Part shown: piece by piece, positions 1-9,956 of the stretch
How positions within the stretch are numbered: position 1 is the stretch's first letter
Layout: every line of letters starts with the position of its first letter
From: Chitinophaga chungangae
GTDB taxonomy: Bacteria; Bacteroidota; Bacteroidia; Chitinophagales; Chitinophagaceae
DNA length: 64,000 bases
NCBI RefSeq assembly: GCF_017742215.1
Contig: NZ_JAGHKP010000001.1
Location: 1,426,001-1,490,000, forward strand
Direction: 5' to 3'
Notes under the pieces: generated by a model
Databases searched by the model: none
Seen by the model: the letters and a program-made list of their open reading frames with translations, nothing else
What the model was told of the DNA's origin: nothing
Translations under genes and position numbers: made by a program

Positions 1-26
1 ACATTCAGCTTTAAATCATTTTTCCC

Positions 27-1685
27 ATGATCATGAAAAAAAATCATTTCCTTCTTATACTCGCCGTGGCCGGCGCGCTGCATACTTCCTGCAAGCGCAC
101 GCTGGAAGCGGAGCCGATGGACAAGCTCACGGAAGACCTTGTGTTTGACCAGATAGACGTGAATGCGGACAATGCAAAGGCTTTCCTGTACGGCACCTAC
201 GGCCTGCTGCCCGCTTATGGCAACCGCCTGGGCTCCGCCGTGCTCGATGCGGCAACAGACGATGCCATGGCTTCCACAGACGGCGACCGCAGCGGCGATT
301 TCCGGCGCGGATGGATCAGCCCGTTCAATGTGCAGGACAATGCCTGGAACAATAATTACAAAGGCATCCGCATGACCAACATGTTCCTGTCGAAAATAGA
401 TAATGTGCCTACCACCGACGAGCTGAAAAAAGAGTGGAAGGCGGAAGCGCGTTTCCTGCGCGCGTTTTTCTATTTCGAACTGATGAAACGCTGGGGTGGC
501 GTGCCGGTTGTGGGCGATGTCGTATTTAAGTTCACCGACAATATTAGCCTGCCCCGCAATACGCTCGAAGAAACCAAAAACTATATCGTTTCCGAGCTGG
601 ACGCGATCAAAGACGACCTGGTGCCCGCCAGCCTGAACGATGCGGACCTGGGCCGTGCCAACAAAGGCGCCGCGTTGGCGCTCAAAGCCCGTGTGCTGCT
701 GTATTGGGCCAGCCCGCTTTATAACCCTGCCGGCAACACGCAGCGCTGGGCGGATGCCGCCGATGCCGCCAAAGACGTGGTCGGCCTGAACGTGTACGGT
801 CTTCCCGCAGATTATCTCAGCGTGTTCATTTCCGGGAAAACCAGCGAAATGATCTTCGCCAAAATGCTCGCGCCGAACCAAACGGTGGAACAGGCCAACG
901 GTCCCATCGGTTACCTGAACGCCGCGGCGGGCAAGGGGCAGACCAGTCCTTCGCAGAACCTGGTAGACGCCTTCCTCACCCTCGACGGCAAACCGATCAC
1001 CGACGCCACATCCGGTTACGATCCCGCGGAGCCATACAAAAACCGCGACCCGCGCCTGGATGCAACGGTGCTGTACAACGGCAAAAAATGGCTCAACCGT
1101 TCCGTCGAAACATTCGAAGGCGGGCTGGACAAACCCGGCGGCATTCTCATCCAGACCAAAACCGGTTATTACATGCGCAAGCTGATGGGCAAGTTTGAAT
1201 CCACCAGCGCCTATGCCAACGTAACGCGCCACTGGGTGCTGTTCCGTTACGCTGAAATACTGCTTTCTATTGCCGAAGCGCGTAATGAAGAAAGCGGGCC
1301 GGCGCAGGAAGTGTACGACCATCTCATCCTCGTGCGCAAACGCGCGGGCATCAAAGCCGGCGCGGACGGGCTGTACGGCCTTCCCGAGCTGGCGACGGTT
1401 ACCAAAGCGGAACTGCGCGCGATCATACAGAATGAAAGAAGGATAGAAATGGCGTTTGAAGAACAGCGTTTCTGGGACATACGCCGCTGGAAGATCGCGG
1501 AAGCCGTGATGAACCAGCCGCTGCGCGGCATGCGCATCGAAAAGCAGGCAGACGGAAGTTTTACCTACACAGCGTTCAACGCGTCCACCTCCGTGTTCGA
1601 CGCCTCGCGGATGTACTGGTACCCTGTGCCGAACAACGAAATGCAGACCAACAGCCGCATGGTGCAGAATCCCGGCTGGGAATAA
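27..1685 (+). CDS. SusD/RagB family glycan-binding lipoprotein (SusD-1)
   Basis: An outer-membrane, surface-exposed SusD-type lipoprotein that would cap a SusC porin and deliver oligosaccharides to it. The N-terminus is a lipoprotein signal (MKKN start at 33, hydrophobic stretch, lipobox HTSC with Cys about residue 22 of the longer form). The body has the tetratricopeptide-rich SusD fold: the FLRAFFYFELMKRWGGVPVV segment, RGxALALKARVLLYWASPLY, and the C-terminal NERRIEMAFEEQRFWDIRRW signature near residues 470-490. Length 552 aa is normal. The start could be 27 or 33. Its SusC partner is not downstream in order (the next gene starts a new SusC), so it probably belongs to a SusC left of the window. 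Family assignment is firm; the ligand is unknown. Confidence 0.95.
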   Translation: MIMKKNHFLLILAVAGALHTSCKRTLEAEPMDKLTEDLVFDQIDVNADNAKAFLYGTYGLLPAYGNRLGSAVLDAATDDAMASTDGDRSGDFRRGWISPFNVQDNAWNNNYKGIRMTNMFLSKIDNVPTTDELKKEWKAEARFLRAFFYFELMKRWGGVPVVGDVVFKFTDNISLPRNTLEETKNYIVSELDAIKDDLVPASLNDADLGRANKGAALALKARVLLYWASPLYNPAGNTQRWADAADAAKDVVGLNVYGLPADYLSVFISGKTSEMIFAKMLAPNQTVEQANGPIGYLNAAAGKGQTSPSQNLVDAFLTLDGKPITDATSGYDPAEPYKNRDPRLDATVLYNGKKWLNRSVETFEGGLDKPGGILIQTKTGYYMRKLMGKFESTSAYANVTRHWVLFRYAEILLSIAEARNEESGPAQEVYDHLILVRKRAGIKAGADGLYGLPELATVTKAELRAIIQNERRIEMAFEEQRFWDIRRWKIAEAVMNQPLRGMRIEKQADGSFTYTAFNASTSVFDASRMYWYPVPNNEMQTNSRMVQNPGWE

Positions 1686-1700
1686 GCGACTTTCCCTTTT

Positions 1701-4700
1701 ATGAAAATTCAACCAGCAACCATGAAACACATCATATCGATCCTCTTCTTTTCACTGCTCGCGGCTGGAGCCATGGCGCAGGGAAAGAAAATTACCGGCA
1801 CCGTGAGCGATAAAGACGGCCCCGTGCCTTTCGCTACGGTGAAAGAAGCGGCCAGTCCGTCTAACGGCGTGCTTACCGACGACAAAGGCGCGTTTTCCAT
1901 CACGCTCCGCGCCAACGGCGACGAACTGATCATTTCTTCCATCGGTTATGCCAACAAGACCGTCAGTTTTAAAGGAAAAACCAGCATCAACATCGTGCTC
2001 GAAAATTCCGTGACGGGCCTCGGTGAAGTAGTGACCGTAGGTTATGCGCCGCAGAAAAAAATGACGAATACCGGGGCGGTGAGCATGATCACCGGGAAAG
2101 AGCTGCGGCAGAGCCCCGCGGCGAGTTTGCAGAACTCGCTCGTAGGCCGTTTGCCGGGCCTTTTCCAGCAGCAAACGAGCGGCCAGCCGGGTAAAGACGG
2201 CGCGGCGTTTTACATCCGCGGCCAAAGCACTTACAACAGCGGCGGCAGCCAGCCGTTGATCATCGTAGACGACATCGAATACAGCTACGACCAGGTGAAC
2301 CAGATAGACCCGAACGAAGTGGAAAGCGTGGCGATCCTGAAAGACGCATCCACCACCGCGATATACGGCATCAAAGGCGCGAACGGCGTACTGGTGATCA
2401 CTACCCGCCGCGGCAAACAGGGCCCGCCGAAGATCACCTTCCGCTCCGAGACCGGCTTCCAGCAGCCTACCGTGTACCGCAAGCCGCTGCCCGCGCACGA
2501 AGCGATACCGCTGCTGATAGAACATTACAAAAATTCCAACCAGGACCCCGAGCTGTTCCTACCCGGTTATACCAGTCCCGAAGCAATCGAGCATTTCCGC
2601 CTCGGCGACGATCCGTACCGTTACCCGAACGTGAACTGGTACAAGGAAGTGATGAAGAAAAACACGGTACAGCAAAGAAACAATCTCGATATCAACGGCG
2701 GCACGGAACATGTGCGGTACTTCGTTTCCCTCGGCTACATCTTCCAGAACGGCATCATGAAAGACATGCCCAAGGACGAGGATTTCAACAGCAACTATTA
2801 CCTGAAACGTTACAACTTCCGCTCCAACCTCGACGTGGACGTAACGAAAGACCTCAGCCTCCGGCTCGACCTTTCCGCCCGCAATTCCGAGATCAACGAG
2901 CCGAACTTTCCCGACGTAATGGCCGGCGGCGCATGGCCTTTCTGGCGCCGCATCACGTCCGGCCTGCTCGCGCCCTGGGTGTACCCTGTGTACAATCCTG
3001 ACGGGTCTTACGGCGGCCGCAAGGACTTTACGCTGAACCCCGTGGGCATCCTGCAATACGCAGGCTACAAACGCGCATATCACACCGATCTCAACCTGAA
3101 CCTTACCGCCAACCAGAAACTCGACTTCATCACCGAAGGTTTGTCGCTGCGCGGAACGCTCGCTTATACGAACAACTACGAACGCCGCAGAAGCCTTACC
3201 CGCGGCCAGTTCCCGGTATACGAATATGTAGCGGGATCGGATACCTACCAGCCGGTATTTCCCACGCTGAGCCGCATTCCGTTGCTGGCGGCAGACGGTG
3301 GCTGGGAAGGCGGCCGCTCCAAACCGCTGCGCGTGGTGAACCCGCAGCTGATGCTCAATTACCGCCGCGCATTCGGCGACCATACCGTGTACGGTCTCGC
3401 GCTGTTTAACCAGCAAACCCGTCTCGAAGCGGCCGATGTGCCGGAAAACTTCCGCGGTTATTCGCTTCGCGTGGGTTACGATTTCCGTTCCCGCTATATG
3501 TTCGAGTTCAACTGGGGTTACAACGGTACAGACAGGTTCAAGGCGCAGAAACGGTACGGTTCTTTCCCGGCCGTGTCTGCCGGGTGGAACATCAGCGAAG
3601 AGCCGTTCTTCAAAAACAACATCACTTTCGTCGATCATTTCAAGATCCGCGGATCTGTGGGCGAAGTGGGCAACGACAAGTTCCCCAACTCTTTCCAGTA
3701 CCTCTACGAAGAGATCTACGAAACGCCGAACCAGAACTATAACTTCGGGGAAAGCCCCACTACGTCCGGCGTGGTAACACCCGGCGCGCTGGCGAACGAA
3801 GATGTGCGCTGGGAGCGCGAGCGCAAGATAGACGTGGGTGTTGAGCTGCGGATGCTCAAAGGCAAACTGGAAGTGATCGCCGATTATTTCGACAACTACC
3901 GTTACGACATTCTCACCACGCGCGGCACCGTGCCCAACTATTCCGGCATCAGCCTGCCGCCCATGAACGTAGGCCGCGTAAGCAACAAAGGGTACGAGCT
4001 GGATGTAACGCACCGGCATAAGATCGGCAACGTGGATTATTTCCTGAAAGGCAATTTCTCTTTCGCGAAAAACAAGGTCCTGTACCGCGACGAACCGCAG
4101 AACTCCGCCAACCCGCTGCTGGCGCAAACCGGCAGGCCCATCGGGCAGATCTACGGGTATACGTTCGACGGGTTTTATTACGACGAGGCAGACATAGAAA
4201 AGAGCCCCGAAGTAGTAGGCAAAACCGTACAGCCCGGCGATATCAAATTCAAAGACATCAACGGCGACGGCCTCATCGATTCCCGCGACATCGGCCCGAT
4301 CGGTTACCCGAACATCCCGCAGGTGACCTACGGCATCAGCGCGGGTTTCTCCTGGAAAGGGCTGGACTTCTCCGCGTTGTTCCAGGGCGCCGCGCGCGGC
4401 AGTATGGACGCATCCACGCTGCTGCAGATCGGCAACAGCAACGGTATTCCTTCGGAAATACATAAAAAACGCTGGACGCCCGAAACCCGCGACGTGGCGG
4501 AATACCCGCGCCTCGGCGGCGTCAACTTCGACCTGTCTACCTTCTGGCTGCGCCCCAGCGATTACCTGCGCCTGAAGAACGTAGAGCTGGGCTACCGCTT
4601 CCCGCAGCGCCTCGTGCGCCGCCTGGGCGTGCAGGACATCCGTTTGTACGCCAACGGCCTCAACCTGCTCACCTGGTTCAACCTGAAGATCTACGACGTA

Positions 4701-4799
4701 GACCCTGAATCGCCGCGCGGCTCCGCACAAACAGAAGCATACAGCAACTATCCGCAGCAGAAGATCTACAATTTCGGTTTACAGGTTTCACTTAAATAA
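1701..4799 (+). CDS. SusC/RagA TonB-dependent outer-membrane transporter (SusC-1)
   Basis: A TonB-dependent porin that imports glycans through the outer membrane with a SusD lid. There is a signal peptide (two candidate starts, 1701 and 1722; the cleavable AGAMAQ end lies near residue 27). A carboxypeptidase-regulatory-like domain follows at about residues 30-105 (ITGTVSDKDGPVPFATV). Next comes the plug with the SusC hallmark YGIKGANGVLVITTRRGK near residue 225, and a long beta-barrel ending in an aromatic-rich NFGLQVSLK C-terminus. The 1032 aa length is typical. It lies 15 bp after SusD-1 and 8 bp before SusD-2, so the three are one transcription unit and SusD-2 is its cognate lid. Substrate cannot be read from sequence. 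Confidence 0.96.
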   Translation: MKIQPATMKHIISILFFSLLAAGAMAQGKKITGTVSDKDGPVPFATVKEAASPSNGVLTDDKGAFSITLRANGDELIISSIGYANKTVSFKGKTSINIVLENSVTGLGEVVTVGYAPQKKMTNTGAVSMITGKELRQSPAASLQNSLVGRLPGLFQQQTSGQPGKDGAAFYIRGQSTYNSGGSQPLIIVDDIEYSYDQVNQIDPNEVESVAILKDASTTAIYGIKGANGVLVITTRRGKQGPPKITFRSETGFQQPTVYRKPLPAHEAIPLLIEHYKNSNQDPELFLPGYTSPEAIEHFRLGDDPYRYPNVNWYKEVMKKNTVQQRNNLDINGGTEHVRYFVSLGYIFQNGIMKDMPKDEDFNSNYYLKRYNFRSNLDVDVTKDLSLRLDLSARNSEINEPNFPDVMAGGAWPFWRRITSGLLAPWVYPVYNPDGSYGGRKDFTLNPVGILQYAGYKRAYHTDLNLNLTANQKLDFITEGLSLRGTLAYTNNYERRRSLTRGQFPVYEYVAGSDTYQPVFPTLSRIPLLAADGGWEGGRSKPLRVVNPQLMLNYRRAFGDHTVYGLALFNQQTRLEAADVPENFRGYSLRVGYDFRSRYMFEFNWGYNGTDRFKAQKRYGSFPAVSAGWNISEEPFFKNNITFVDHFKIRGSVGEVGNDKFPNSFQYLYEEIYETPNQNYNFGESPTTSGVVTPGALANEDVRWERERKIDVGVELRMLKGKLEVIADYFDNYRYDILTTRGTVPNYSGISLPPMNVGRVSNKGYELDVTHRHKIGNVDYFLKGNFSFAKNKVLYRDEPQNSANPLLAQTGRPIGQIYGYTFDGFYYDEADIEKSPEVVGKTVQPGDIKFKDINGDGLIDSRDIGPIGYPNIPQVTYGISAGFSWKGLDFSALFQGAARGSMDASTLLQIGNSNGIPSEIHKKRWTPETRDVAEYPRLGGVNFDLSTFWLRPSDYLRLKNVELGYRFPQRLVRRLGVQDIRLYANGLNLLTWFNLKIYDVDPESPRGSAQTEAYSNYPQQKIYNFGLQVSLK

Positions 4800-4807
4800 T
4801 CCGACTT

Positions 4808-6565
4808 ATGCAAAAGAACATCCGCTATAAAAAGATATTCCTGGGCGCCGCGGCCGCATTGCTGCTGCTGGCGGCCTGCCGCAAAGACGGCGACGGGTTC
4901 CTCGATAAAACAGATACCGGCACCATCGACCGGGAAAAGACCTTTTCGGACAGTGCGCTGACGATGAATTTTCTCAACGGTGTTTACCGCAATTTGTCTT
5001 ACACTTATTTTATGGACAACGGCCTGTTCGGCGGCGGCCTCTGGTCTTTTTCAGACGCCACCGACGATTCGGAGATCCGCTGGTCCGGCGCTACGGCGCA
5101 GACCGCGCAAGCCTACAACAGCGCTACGTTCCAGGGCGTGGCAGACTTTACCCGCATGCGCAACGACCACTGGAACATGCCGTATACCTGCATCCGCAGG
5201 GCCAACATATTCCTGGCCAATGTGGAGGCCAGCCCGCTTTCGCCCGCGCGCAAAGAACTGGCAAAGGCGGAAGCGCGTTTTCTTAGGGCGTTCTTTTATT
5301 TCCACCTGGTGCGTACGCATGGCGGCGTGCCGCTGATCGGCGATAAAGTGTACGGGCTGGAAGACGATTTTAACCTGCCGCGCAACAGTTTTGAAGAATG
5401 TGTGGACTATGTTGTGAAAGAAATGGAAGCGGTTGCGCCTGTGCTGCCGTTGGAACAGCTCGGCGGCGAATATGGCCGGCCCACGCGCGGCGCGGCGCTC
5501 GCTGTAAAGGCGAAGATGCTGTTGTACGCCGCCAGCCCGCTTTTCAACGAGGGGAACGTAGGCACCAGCGATGCGCAGAAACAGCTCACAGGCAATACGA
5601 CCATCCGCCCGGAACGCTGGAAACTCGCCGCCGACGCGTTCGACGCGGTAATGAAACTGGGCGTGTACGAACTGGTGACGGACAATACCACCCGCCCCGG
5701 TTACGGTTTTTACACCACGTTTATCGAGCGTAAGAACAAGGAGCAGATCTTCCTCATCATGCAGGCCAACACTCGCAACCTGGAAAACCTGCTGCTGCCT
5801 TCGTCCCGTGGGGGGCAAACCTACAGTTTTCCCACGCAGCAGCTGGTAGACGCATTCCCGATGGCCAACGGCAAAATGATCGGCGAAGCAGGCAGCGGTT
5901 ACGACGAAAACGATCCGTATACCGGCCGCGATCCGCGTTTTTATTACTCTATCCTCTACAACGGCGCCAACTGGCTGCTGCGCACCAGCAACCGCCAGGA
6001 ACCGGTATGGCTGTACCAGTTCGCCCCGCAGGACGGGCTGAACACCAACAGTTCCTCCACGCGCACGGGTTACCTGTGGCGTAAAGCGCTGGACGAAAAC
6101 GCCGGCGGCAACTACGGTGTTACGCCTTCGCACTGCCTGCCTTCCATCCGTTATGGCGAAATTCTGCTGGGATACGCGGAAGCGCTGAACGAAGCCGATG
6201 GCCCCGTGCCGGCTGTATACGCCGCCGTGGAAGCCATCAGGAGCCGCGCCGGCCTTGTTCCTTACCAGTTAGCCCCCGGTTTGACCAAAGACGCGATGCG
6301 CGAAGCGATCCATAACGAAAGAAGGGTGGAGCTGGCCTTTGAAGAAGGTCACCGCTTTTTCGACCTGCTGCGCTGGAAACAATTCCATGAAAAAGGCAGC
6401 GGCGATATGTACGGTATGAGGGCCATAAAAAATGGCGATACCTTTACGTTCGAAAAGTTCGCCTTCGAAAACCGGAAGTTTTCGAACCCGCAGATGTATT
6501 TTATGCCGGTGCCGCAGGTTGAGATCAACAAGGTGCCGACATTGTTGCAGAACCCTGGATGGTAA
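4808..6565 (+). CDS. SusD/RagB family lipoprotein (SusD-2)
   Basis: SusD-type outer-membrane lipoprotein paired with the SusC immediately upstream (8 bp gap). The lipoprotein signal ends at LLLAACRKDGDGFLD. SusD landmarks include EARFLRAFFYFHLVRTHGGV near residue 155, TRGAALAVKAKMLLYAASPL near residue 230, and the C-terminal HNERRVELAFEEGHRFFDLL block. Length 585 aa is ordinary for the family. Its stop overlaps a possible upstream start of the fucosidase gene, so transporter and enzyme are co-transcribed. Ligand specificity is inferred only from the fucosidase neighbour. Confidence 0.95.
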   Translation: MQKNIRYKKIFLGAAAALLLLAACRKDGDGFLDKTDTGTIDREKTFSDSALTMNFLNGVYRNLSYTYFMDNGLFGGGLWSFSDATDDSEIRWSGATAQTAQAYNSATFQGVADFTRMRNDHWNMPYTCIRRANIFLANVEASPLSPARKELAKAEARFLRAFFYFHLVRTHGGVPLIGDKVYGLEDDFNLPRNSFEECVDYVVKEMEAVAPVLPLEQLGGEYGRPTRGAALAVKAKMLLYAASPLFNEGNVGTSDAQKQLTGNTTIRPERWKLAADAFDAVMKLGVYELVTDNTTRPGYGFYTTFIERKNKEQIFLIMQANTRNLENLLLPSSRGGQTYSFPTQQLVDAFPMANGKMIGEAGSGYDENDPYTGRDPRFYYSILYNGANWLLRTSNRQEPVWLYQFAPQDGLNTNSSSTRTGYLWRKALDENAGGNYGVTPSHCLPSIRYGEILLGYAEALNEADGPVPAVYAAVEAIRSRAGLVPYQLAPGLTKDAMREAIHNERRVELAFEEGHRFFDLLRWKQFHEKGSGDMYGMRAIKNGDTFTFEKFAFENRKFSNPQMYFMPVPQVEINKVPTLLQNPGW

Positions 6566-6576
6566 GAAAAAGAAAG

Positions 6577-8010
6577 ATGATTATGATAAAATTAAGAACA
6601 GCCGCCCTGTGCGCCATGCTTCTCGCCACGGGAAGCCTGGCCGCGCAGGACGCAAAAAAAGAATTCAAGCTGCAATACGGCGCGCAGCGTACCGGCAAAA
6701 GAACGGACGCTGCCATGGAACGCTGGCGCGGCAACCGTTTCGGGCAATTCATCCACTGGGGGCTGTACGCCATCCCCGGCGGGGTTTGGAACGGGAAAAC
6801 GTACAATTATGCGGCGGAATTCCTGAAATCCAGCGCGAAGATCCCCGGCTCCACCTGGGATTCGCTGATGTACCAGTTCAACCCGAAAAAGTTCAGCGCC
6901 AAAGAATGGGCGCGCATGGCGAAACGCATGGGCGCGAAATACATGACCATCACCACCAAACACCACGAAGGTTTTTGCCTGTGGCCGAGCAGGTTCACAG
7001 AATTCAACATCAGCCGGACGCCGTATGGGAAGGACATTTTAAAGGAACTGGTCGACGCTTACAACGCGGAAGGCATCGATGTGAATTTTTATTATTCCGT
7101 GCTGGACTGGCATCACCCGGACTGGCGGTACGATATCAAATCGCCGGAAGACAGTGTCGCTTTCCGCCGTTATCTTGATTTTGCGTTCAACCAGTTAAAA
7201 GAACTGGCGACGAATTACCCCACCGTAAAAGCTTTCTGGTTCGATGGCACCTGGGATAACTCCGTGAAGAAAAACGGCTGGTGGACGTATGAAGTGGAAC
7301 AAATGCTGAAACAGGTTTCCCCCGGTGCGATCGTGAACAGCCGCCTTCGCGCGGACGACCGCGGGGCGCGCCATTTCGATTCCAACGGCCAGCTGATGGG
7401 CGATTACGAATCCGGCTACGAGCGCCGTTTACCCGATCCCGTTACCGACCTGAAAGTAACGAAATGGGACTGGGAAGCCTGCATGACCGTTCCTGAAAAC
7501 CAATGGGGATACCATAAGGATTGGAGCATCAGTCATGTGAAAAGCCCGCTGGAACTGCTCGAAATGCTGGTGCATACCACGAGCATGGGCGGCAATTTCC
7601 TCCTGAATTTCGGCCCCGCCGGCGACGGCAGCATCCGCCCGGAAGAGCAGCGTATCGCGGCGGAGATCGGTTCCTGGATGCAGAACAACGGCAATGTGAT
7701 CTACAACTCGGGTTATGCCGGTTGGGAAAAGCAGGATTGGGGATATTTCACGGCTCCTTCCCGGCCGAACACCTTGAACATGGTCGTATTTAACCTGCCG
7801 GTGAGCGGCCTGCTGAAAGTAAAAGTACCCGCCGGCGTGAAAATATCAACTGCCAGCACGGGCGGCAAAAAACTGCGCGTGGAGGAGATCGCCAAAAACC
7901 AGTACCTGGTCCATTTTGAGCGGAAATGGTTTGCCATGCCGCAAGTGATCGTGCTGGAAACCGGGGGTGAAGGCAAGAAGGGCGCGCAATACCAGGACGC
8001 GAAAACATAA
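6577..8010 (+). CDS. GH29 alpha-L-fucosidase
   Basis: Exported retaining glycosidase that removes alpha-L-fucose from glycans. The start is placed at 6577 because it follows the SusD-2 stop and begins a clean signal peptide (ALCAMLLATGSLAAQ); 6559 and 6583 are in-frame alternatives. GH29 landmarks: GQFIHWGLYAIPGGVW near residue 50, MTITTKHHEGFCLWPSR near residue 125 (fucose-binding His pair), and FWFDGTWDN, whose Asp at residue 223 is the expected nucleophile. A C-terminal beta domain completes about 477 aa. It is the last gene of the SusD-1/SusC-1/SusD-2 unit and is followed by a strong hairpin terminator, which suggests that unit handles a fucosylated glycan. Subfamily and linkage are not resolved. 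Confidence 0.93.
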   Translation: MIMIKLRTAALCAMLLATGSLAAQDAKKEFKLQYGAQRTGKRTDAAMERWRGNRFGQFIHWGLYAIPGGVWNGKTYNYAAEFLKSSAKIPGSTWDSLMYQFNPKKFSAKEWARMAKRMGAKYMTITTKHHEGFCLWPSRFTEFNISRTPYGKDILKELVDAYNAEGIDVNFYYSVLDWHHPDWRYDIKSPEDSVAFRRYLDFAFNQLKELATNYPTVKAFWFDGTWDNSVKKNGWWTYEVEQMLKQVSPGAIVNSRLRADDRGARHFDSNGQLMGDYESGYERRLPDPVTDLKVTKWDWEACMTVPENQWGYHKDWSISHVKSPLELLEMLVHTTSMGGNFLLNFGPAGDGSIRPEEQRIAAEIGSWMQNNGNVIYNSGYAGWEKQDWGYFTAPSRPNTLNMVVFNLPVSGLLKVKVPAGVKISTASTGGKKLRVEEIAKNQYLVHFERKWFAMPQVIVLETGGEGKKGAQYQDAKT

Positions 8011-8040
8011 TCGTTTTAGATTTGAATTGATAAATTGGAT

Positions 8041-8071
8041 AGGGCCGGCCTTTAGAGGCTGGCCCTTTTTT
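8041..8071 (+). terminator. Rho-independent terminator after GH29 gene
   Basis: A 10-bp stem (AGGGCCGGCC / GGCTGGCCCT, one G-U pair) with a 6-nt loop followed by five T. It ends the first Sus operon 30 bp after the fucosidase stop. Confidence 0.85.
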
Positions 8072-8149
8072 CATGGAAAGTTGATGTTCCCGAAATGGAA
8101 AACATGCATATTTGTTAAAAATACATTAACCGCCTTTTGTTTCGCGGGC

Positions 8150-8157
8150 TAGTTTTG
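8150..8157 (+). promoter_or_regulatory. Candidate -7 promoter element for the DUF5060 gene
   Basis: TAGTTTTG matches the Bacteroidota -7 consensus TAnnTTTG exactly and lies 42 bp upstream of the chosen ATG, after the previous terminator. No convincing TTG -33 element at the usual 17-23 bp spacing was seen, so this is tentative. Confidence 0.35.
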
Positions 8158-8199
8158 GAGGCGGAAATTGAATTGTTCACGTCTCTATATTCTTACGTC

Positions 8200-9879
8200 A
8201 TGAAAAAAACCGTGCTCATCACATTAGGCATTATTCTTTGTTCGTTCTATTCCATTGCGCAATCAATGATCATCTCCGCCAAACCCGCCGCCAAAAGCGC
8301 GGAACAATATCGCAAAGCGGAATGGGACATCGATCTGCGCGCGGATTTCAGGAACCCGTACCTGCAGGAGGAAGTATTGCTCGATATGGAACTGGTAACG
8401 CCATCCGGCAAAAAACTCTCGCTGCCCTGTTATTATGAATCCGGCCAGGGCGGCGGCATTTCCCGCTGGAAAGCCCGCTTCGCCCCGCAGGAAACCGGTA
8501 AATACCGTTACAGCTTCAGCCTGAAACAAAACGGCCGGCCAGCATTCGCCACAAAAGAAAACACATTCAGCGCCCGCGCCACCAAAGACAAAGGCATCCT
8601 GCACGCGCACGACAGCTGGTCGTTCCGTTTCGACAACGGCGAGCTGTTCCGCGGCGTGGGGGAGAACATCTGCTGGGAATCCCGCGCCAACGACGATTCC
8701 CGTTTCTTCAAAGCGCTGCATGAACAGCCGAAATACAATTACGAATACATGCTCCGTTCGCTGGCATCGCATGGCGGTAACTATTTCCGCACCTGGATCT
8801 GCTCCTGGAACCTGCCGCTGGACTGGAAAACGGGCATCAACAATCACCGTTACCACGATTCGCAGGAATATTTCCACCCCGAAGCCATTCAGAAAATGGA
8901 CCGAATGGTGAACCTTTCCGATTCGCTGGGCCTCTACATCATGCTCACCCTCGGCGCCGGCACGCACGATGCGCGCCAGGGCAGGTACGCCGTTTCGTCC
9001 CGCGAATTTTTTACGGATGAAAAAGCAAAAGCGCAGTACAGGAACCGCCTGCGGTTTATCGTTGCGCGGTGGGGGTATAGCCCCGCCATCGGCGCCTGGG
9101 AGTTTTTCAACGAGATCGACAATGTGCAGTTCCGCGACCGGAACAACCCCATCAGCGCGGCTTCCATCGCGCAGTGGCATACCGAGATGAGCCAATATCT
9201 CAAATCCATCGACCCGTATGAGCACCTGGTGACCACCAGCATTTCTCACCGCGACCTGGAAGGGCTCAATTCCATACCAGACATCGATTTTAACCAGAAA
9301 CACATTTATAAGAACAACCGCGCGCTGCCCACGACCATCGTAAAATATTCCGAAGAGTTCGGCAAACCATACGTGATCGGCGAATACGGCTACGAATACG
9401 ACTGGCAGAAAGATTTTAACCAGTTTGCGGACAGCATGGACAGCGATTTCAAACGCGGCATGTGGTACGGCCTGTTCGTTCCCACGCCGGTACTGCCGCT
9501 CAGCTGGTGGTGGGAGTTTTTCGACGACCGCGGCACAGACGCTTACATTGCACGGGTGCGCACCGTGCTGGACGATATGACGCGCGCAGGAAAAGGCGCT
9601 TTTGCCCATGCTTCCGCCGTTTCTTCCGCGAAGGAAACCGAAGTGTACGCTGTGAAATGCGGCAACAGTACCTACGTATACGTGTACAATCCCACCACCT
9701 CCGCCGTTAGCGCGAACGTCAGCATAGTATCACCTGGAACGCAGGCGCCGCAATGGCGCACATACGATTGCGAATCCGGCAGATTCGGCACGCTGAAAGG
9801 CAGCAGGAGCGCGGAAAACGCGGTGGCCGGCATACAGCTTGCGCCGAATACGGACATGGTGCTGATACTTGATAAGTAG
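8200..9879 (+). CDS. DUF5060-containing clan GH-A glycoside hydrolase
   Basis: Probably an exported cellulase-like retaining glycosidase. The ATG at 8200 gives a signal peptide (VLITLGIILCSFYSIAQ). Residues about 25-125 form an immunoglobulin-like DUF5060 domain (AEWDIDLRADFRNPYLQEEV). The rest is a TIM-barrel with clan GH-A residues: AWEFFNEIDN, giving the acid/base at Glu305, and YVIGEYGYEY, giving the nucleophile at Glu395. A short beta domain closes the 559-aa protein. An upstream in-frame TTG at 8137 would add a non-signal leader and is less likely. It stands alone between a terminator and the next Sus unit. The family assignment (GH5-like or an unclassified relative) and the substrate are open; a role in the adjoining mannan region is inference. 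Confidence 0.8.
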   Translation: MKKTVLITLGIILCSFYSIAQSMIISAKPAAKSAEQYRKAEWDIDLRADFRNPYLQEEVLLDMELVTPSGKKLSLPCYYESGQGGGISRWKARFAPQETGKYRYSFSLKQNGRPAFATKENTFSARATKDKGILHAHDSWSFRFDNGELFRGVGENICWESRANDDSRFFKALHEQPKYNYEYMLRSLASHGGNYFRTWICSWNLPLDWKTGINNHRYHDSQEYFHPEAIQKMDRMVNLSDSLGLYIMLTLGAGTHDARQGRYAVSSREFFTDEKAKAQYRNRLRFIVARWGYSPAIGAWEFFNEIDNVQFRDRNNPISAASIAQWHTEMSQYLKSIDPYEHLVTTSISHRDLEGLNSIPDIDFNQKHIYKNNRALPTTIVKYSEEFGKPYVIGEYGYEYDWQKDFNQFADSMDSDFKRGMWYGLFVPTPVLPLSWWWEFFDDRGTDAYIARVRTVLDDMTRAGKGAFAHASAVSSAKETEVYAVKCGNSTYVYVYNPTTSAVSANVSIVSPGTQAPQWRTYDCESGRFGTLKGSRSAENAVAGIQLAPNTDMVLILDK

Positions 9880-9948
9880 AGCGGTTTGGCATTGGTTTAT
9901 GCATAAGCAAATGTTAAGAATGCATCAGAATCGCGCGGTACTCTTTGA

Positions 9949-9956
9949 TACTTTTG
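9949..9956 (+). promoter_or_regulatory. Candidate -7 promoter element for the double SusCD operon
   Basis: TACTTTTG fits TAnnTTTG exactly, 140 bp upstream of the SusC-2 ATG in the 217-bp gap after the DUF5060 gene. There is no clear -33 partner. It would leave a leader long enough for regulation. Confidence 0.3.

Noticed and set aside
2559..4730. 723-codon minus-strand open frame opposite SusC-1
   Set aside because: Shadow of a GC-rich coding gene; the sense frame has clear SusC domains and the antisense product has no family features. The same applies to 11540-13432, 5051-6133, 8263-9609, 13442-14719 and 16973-18052.
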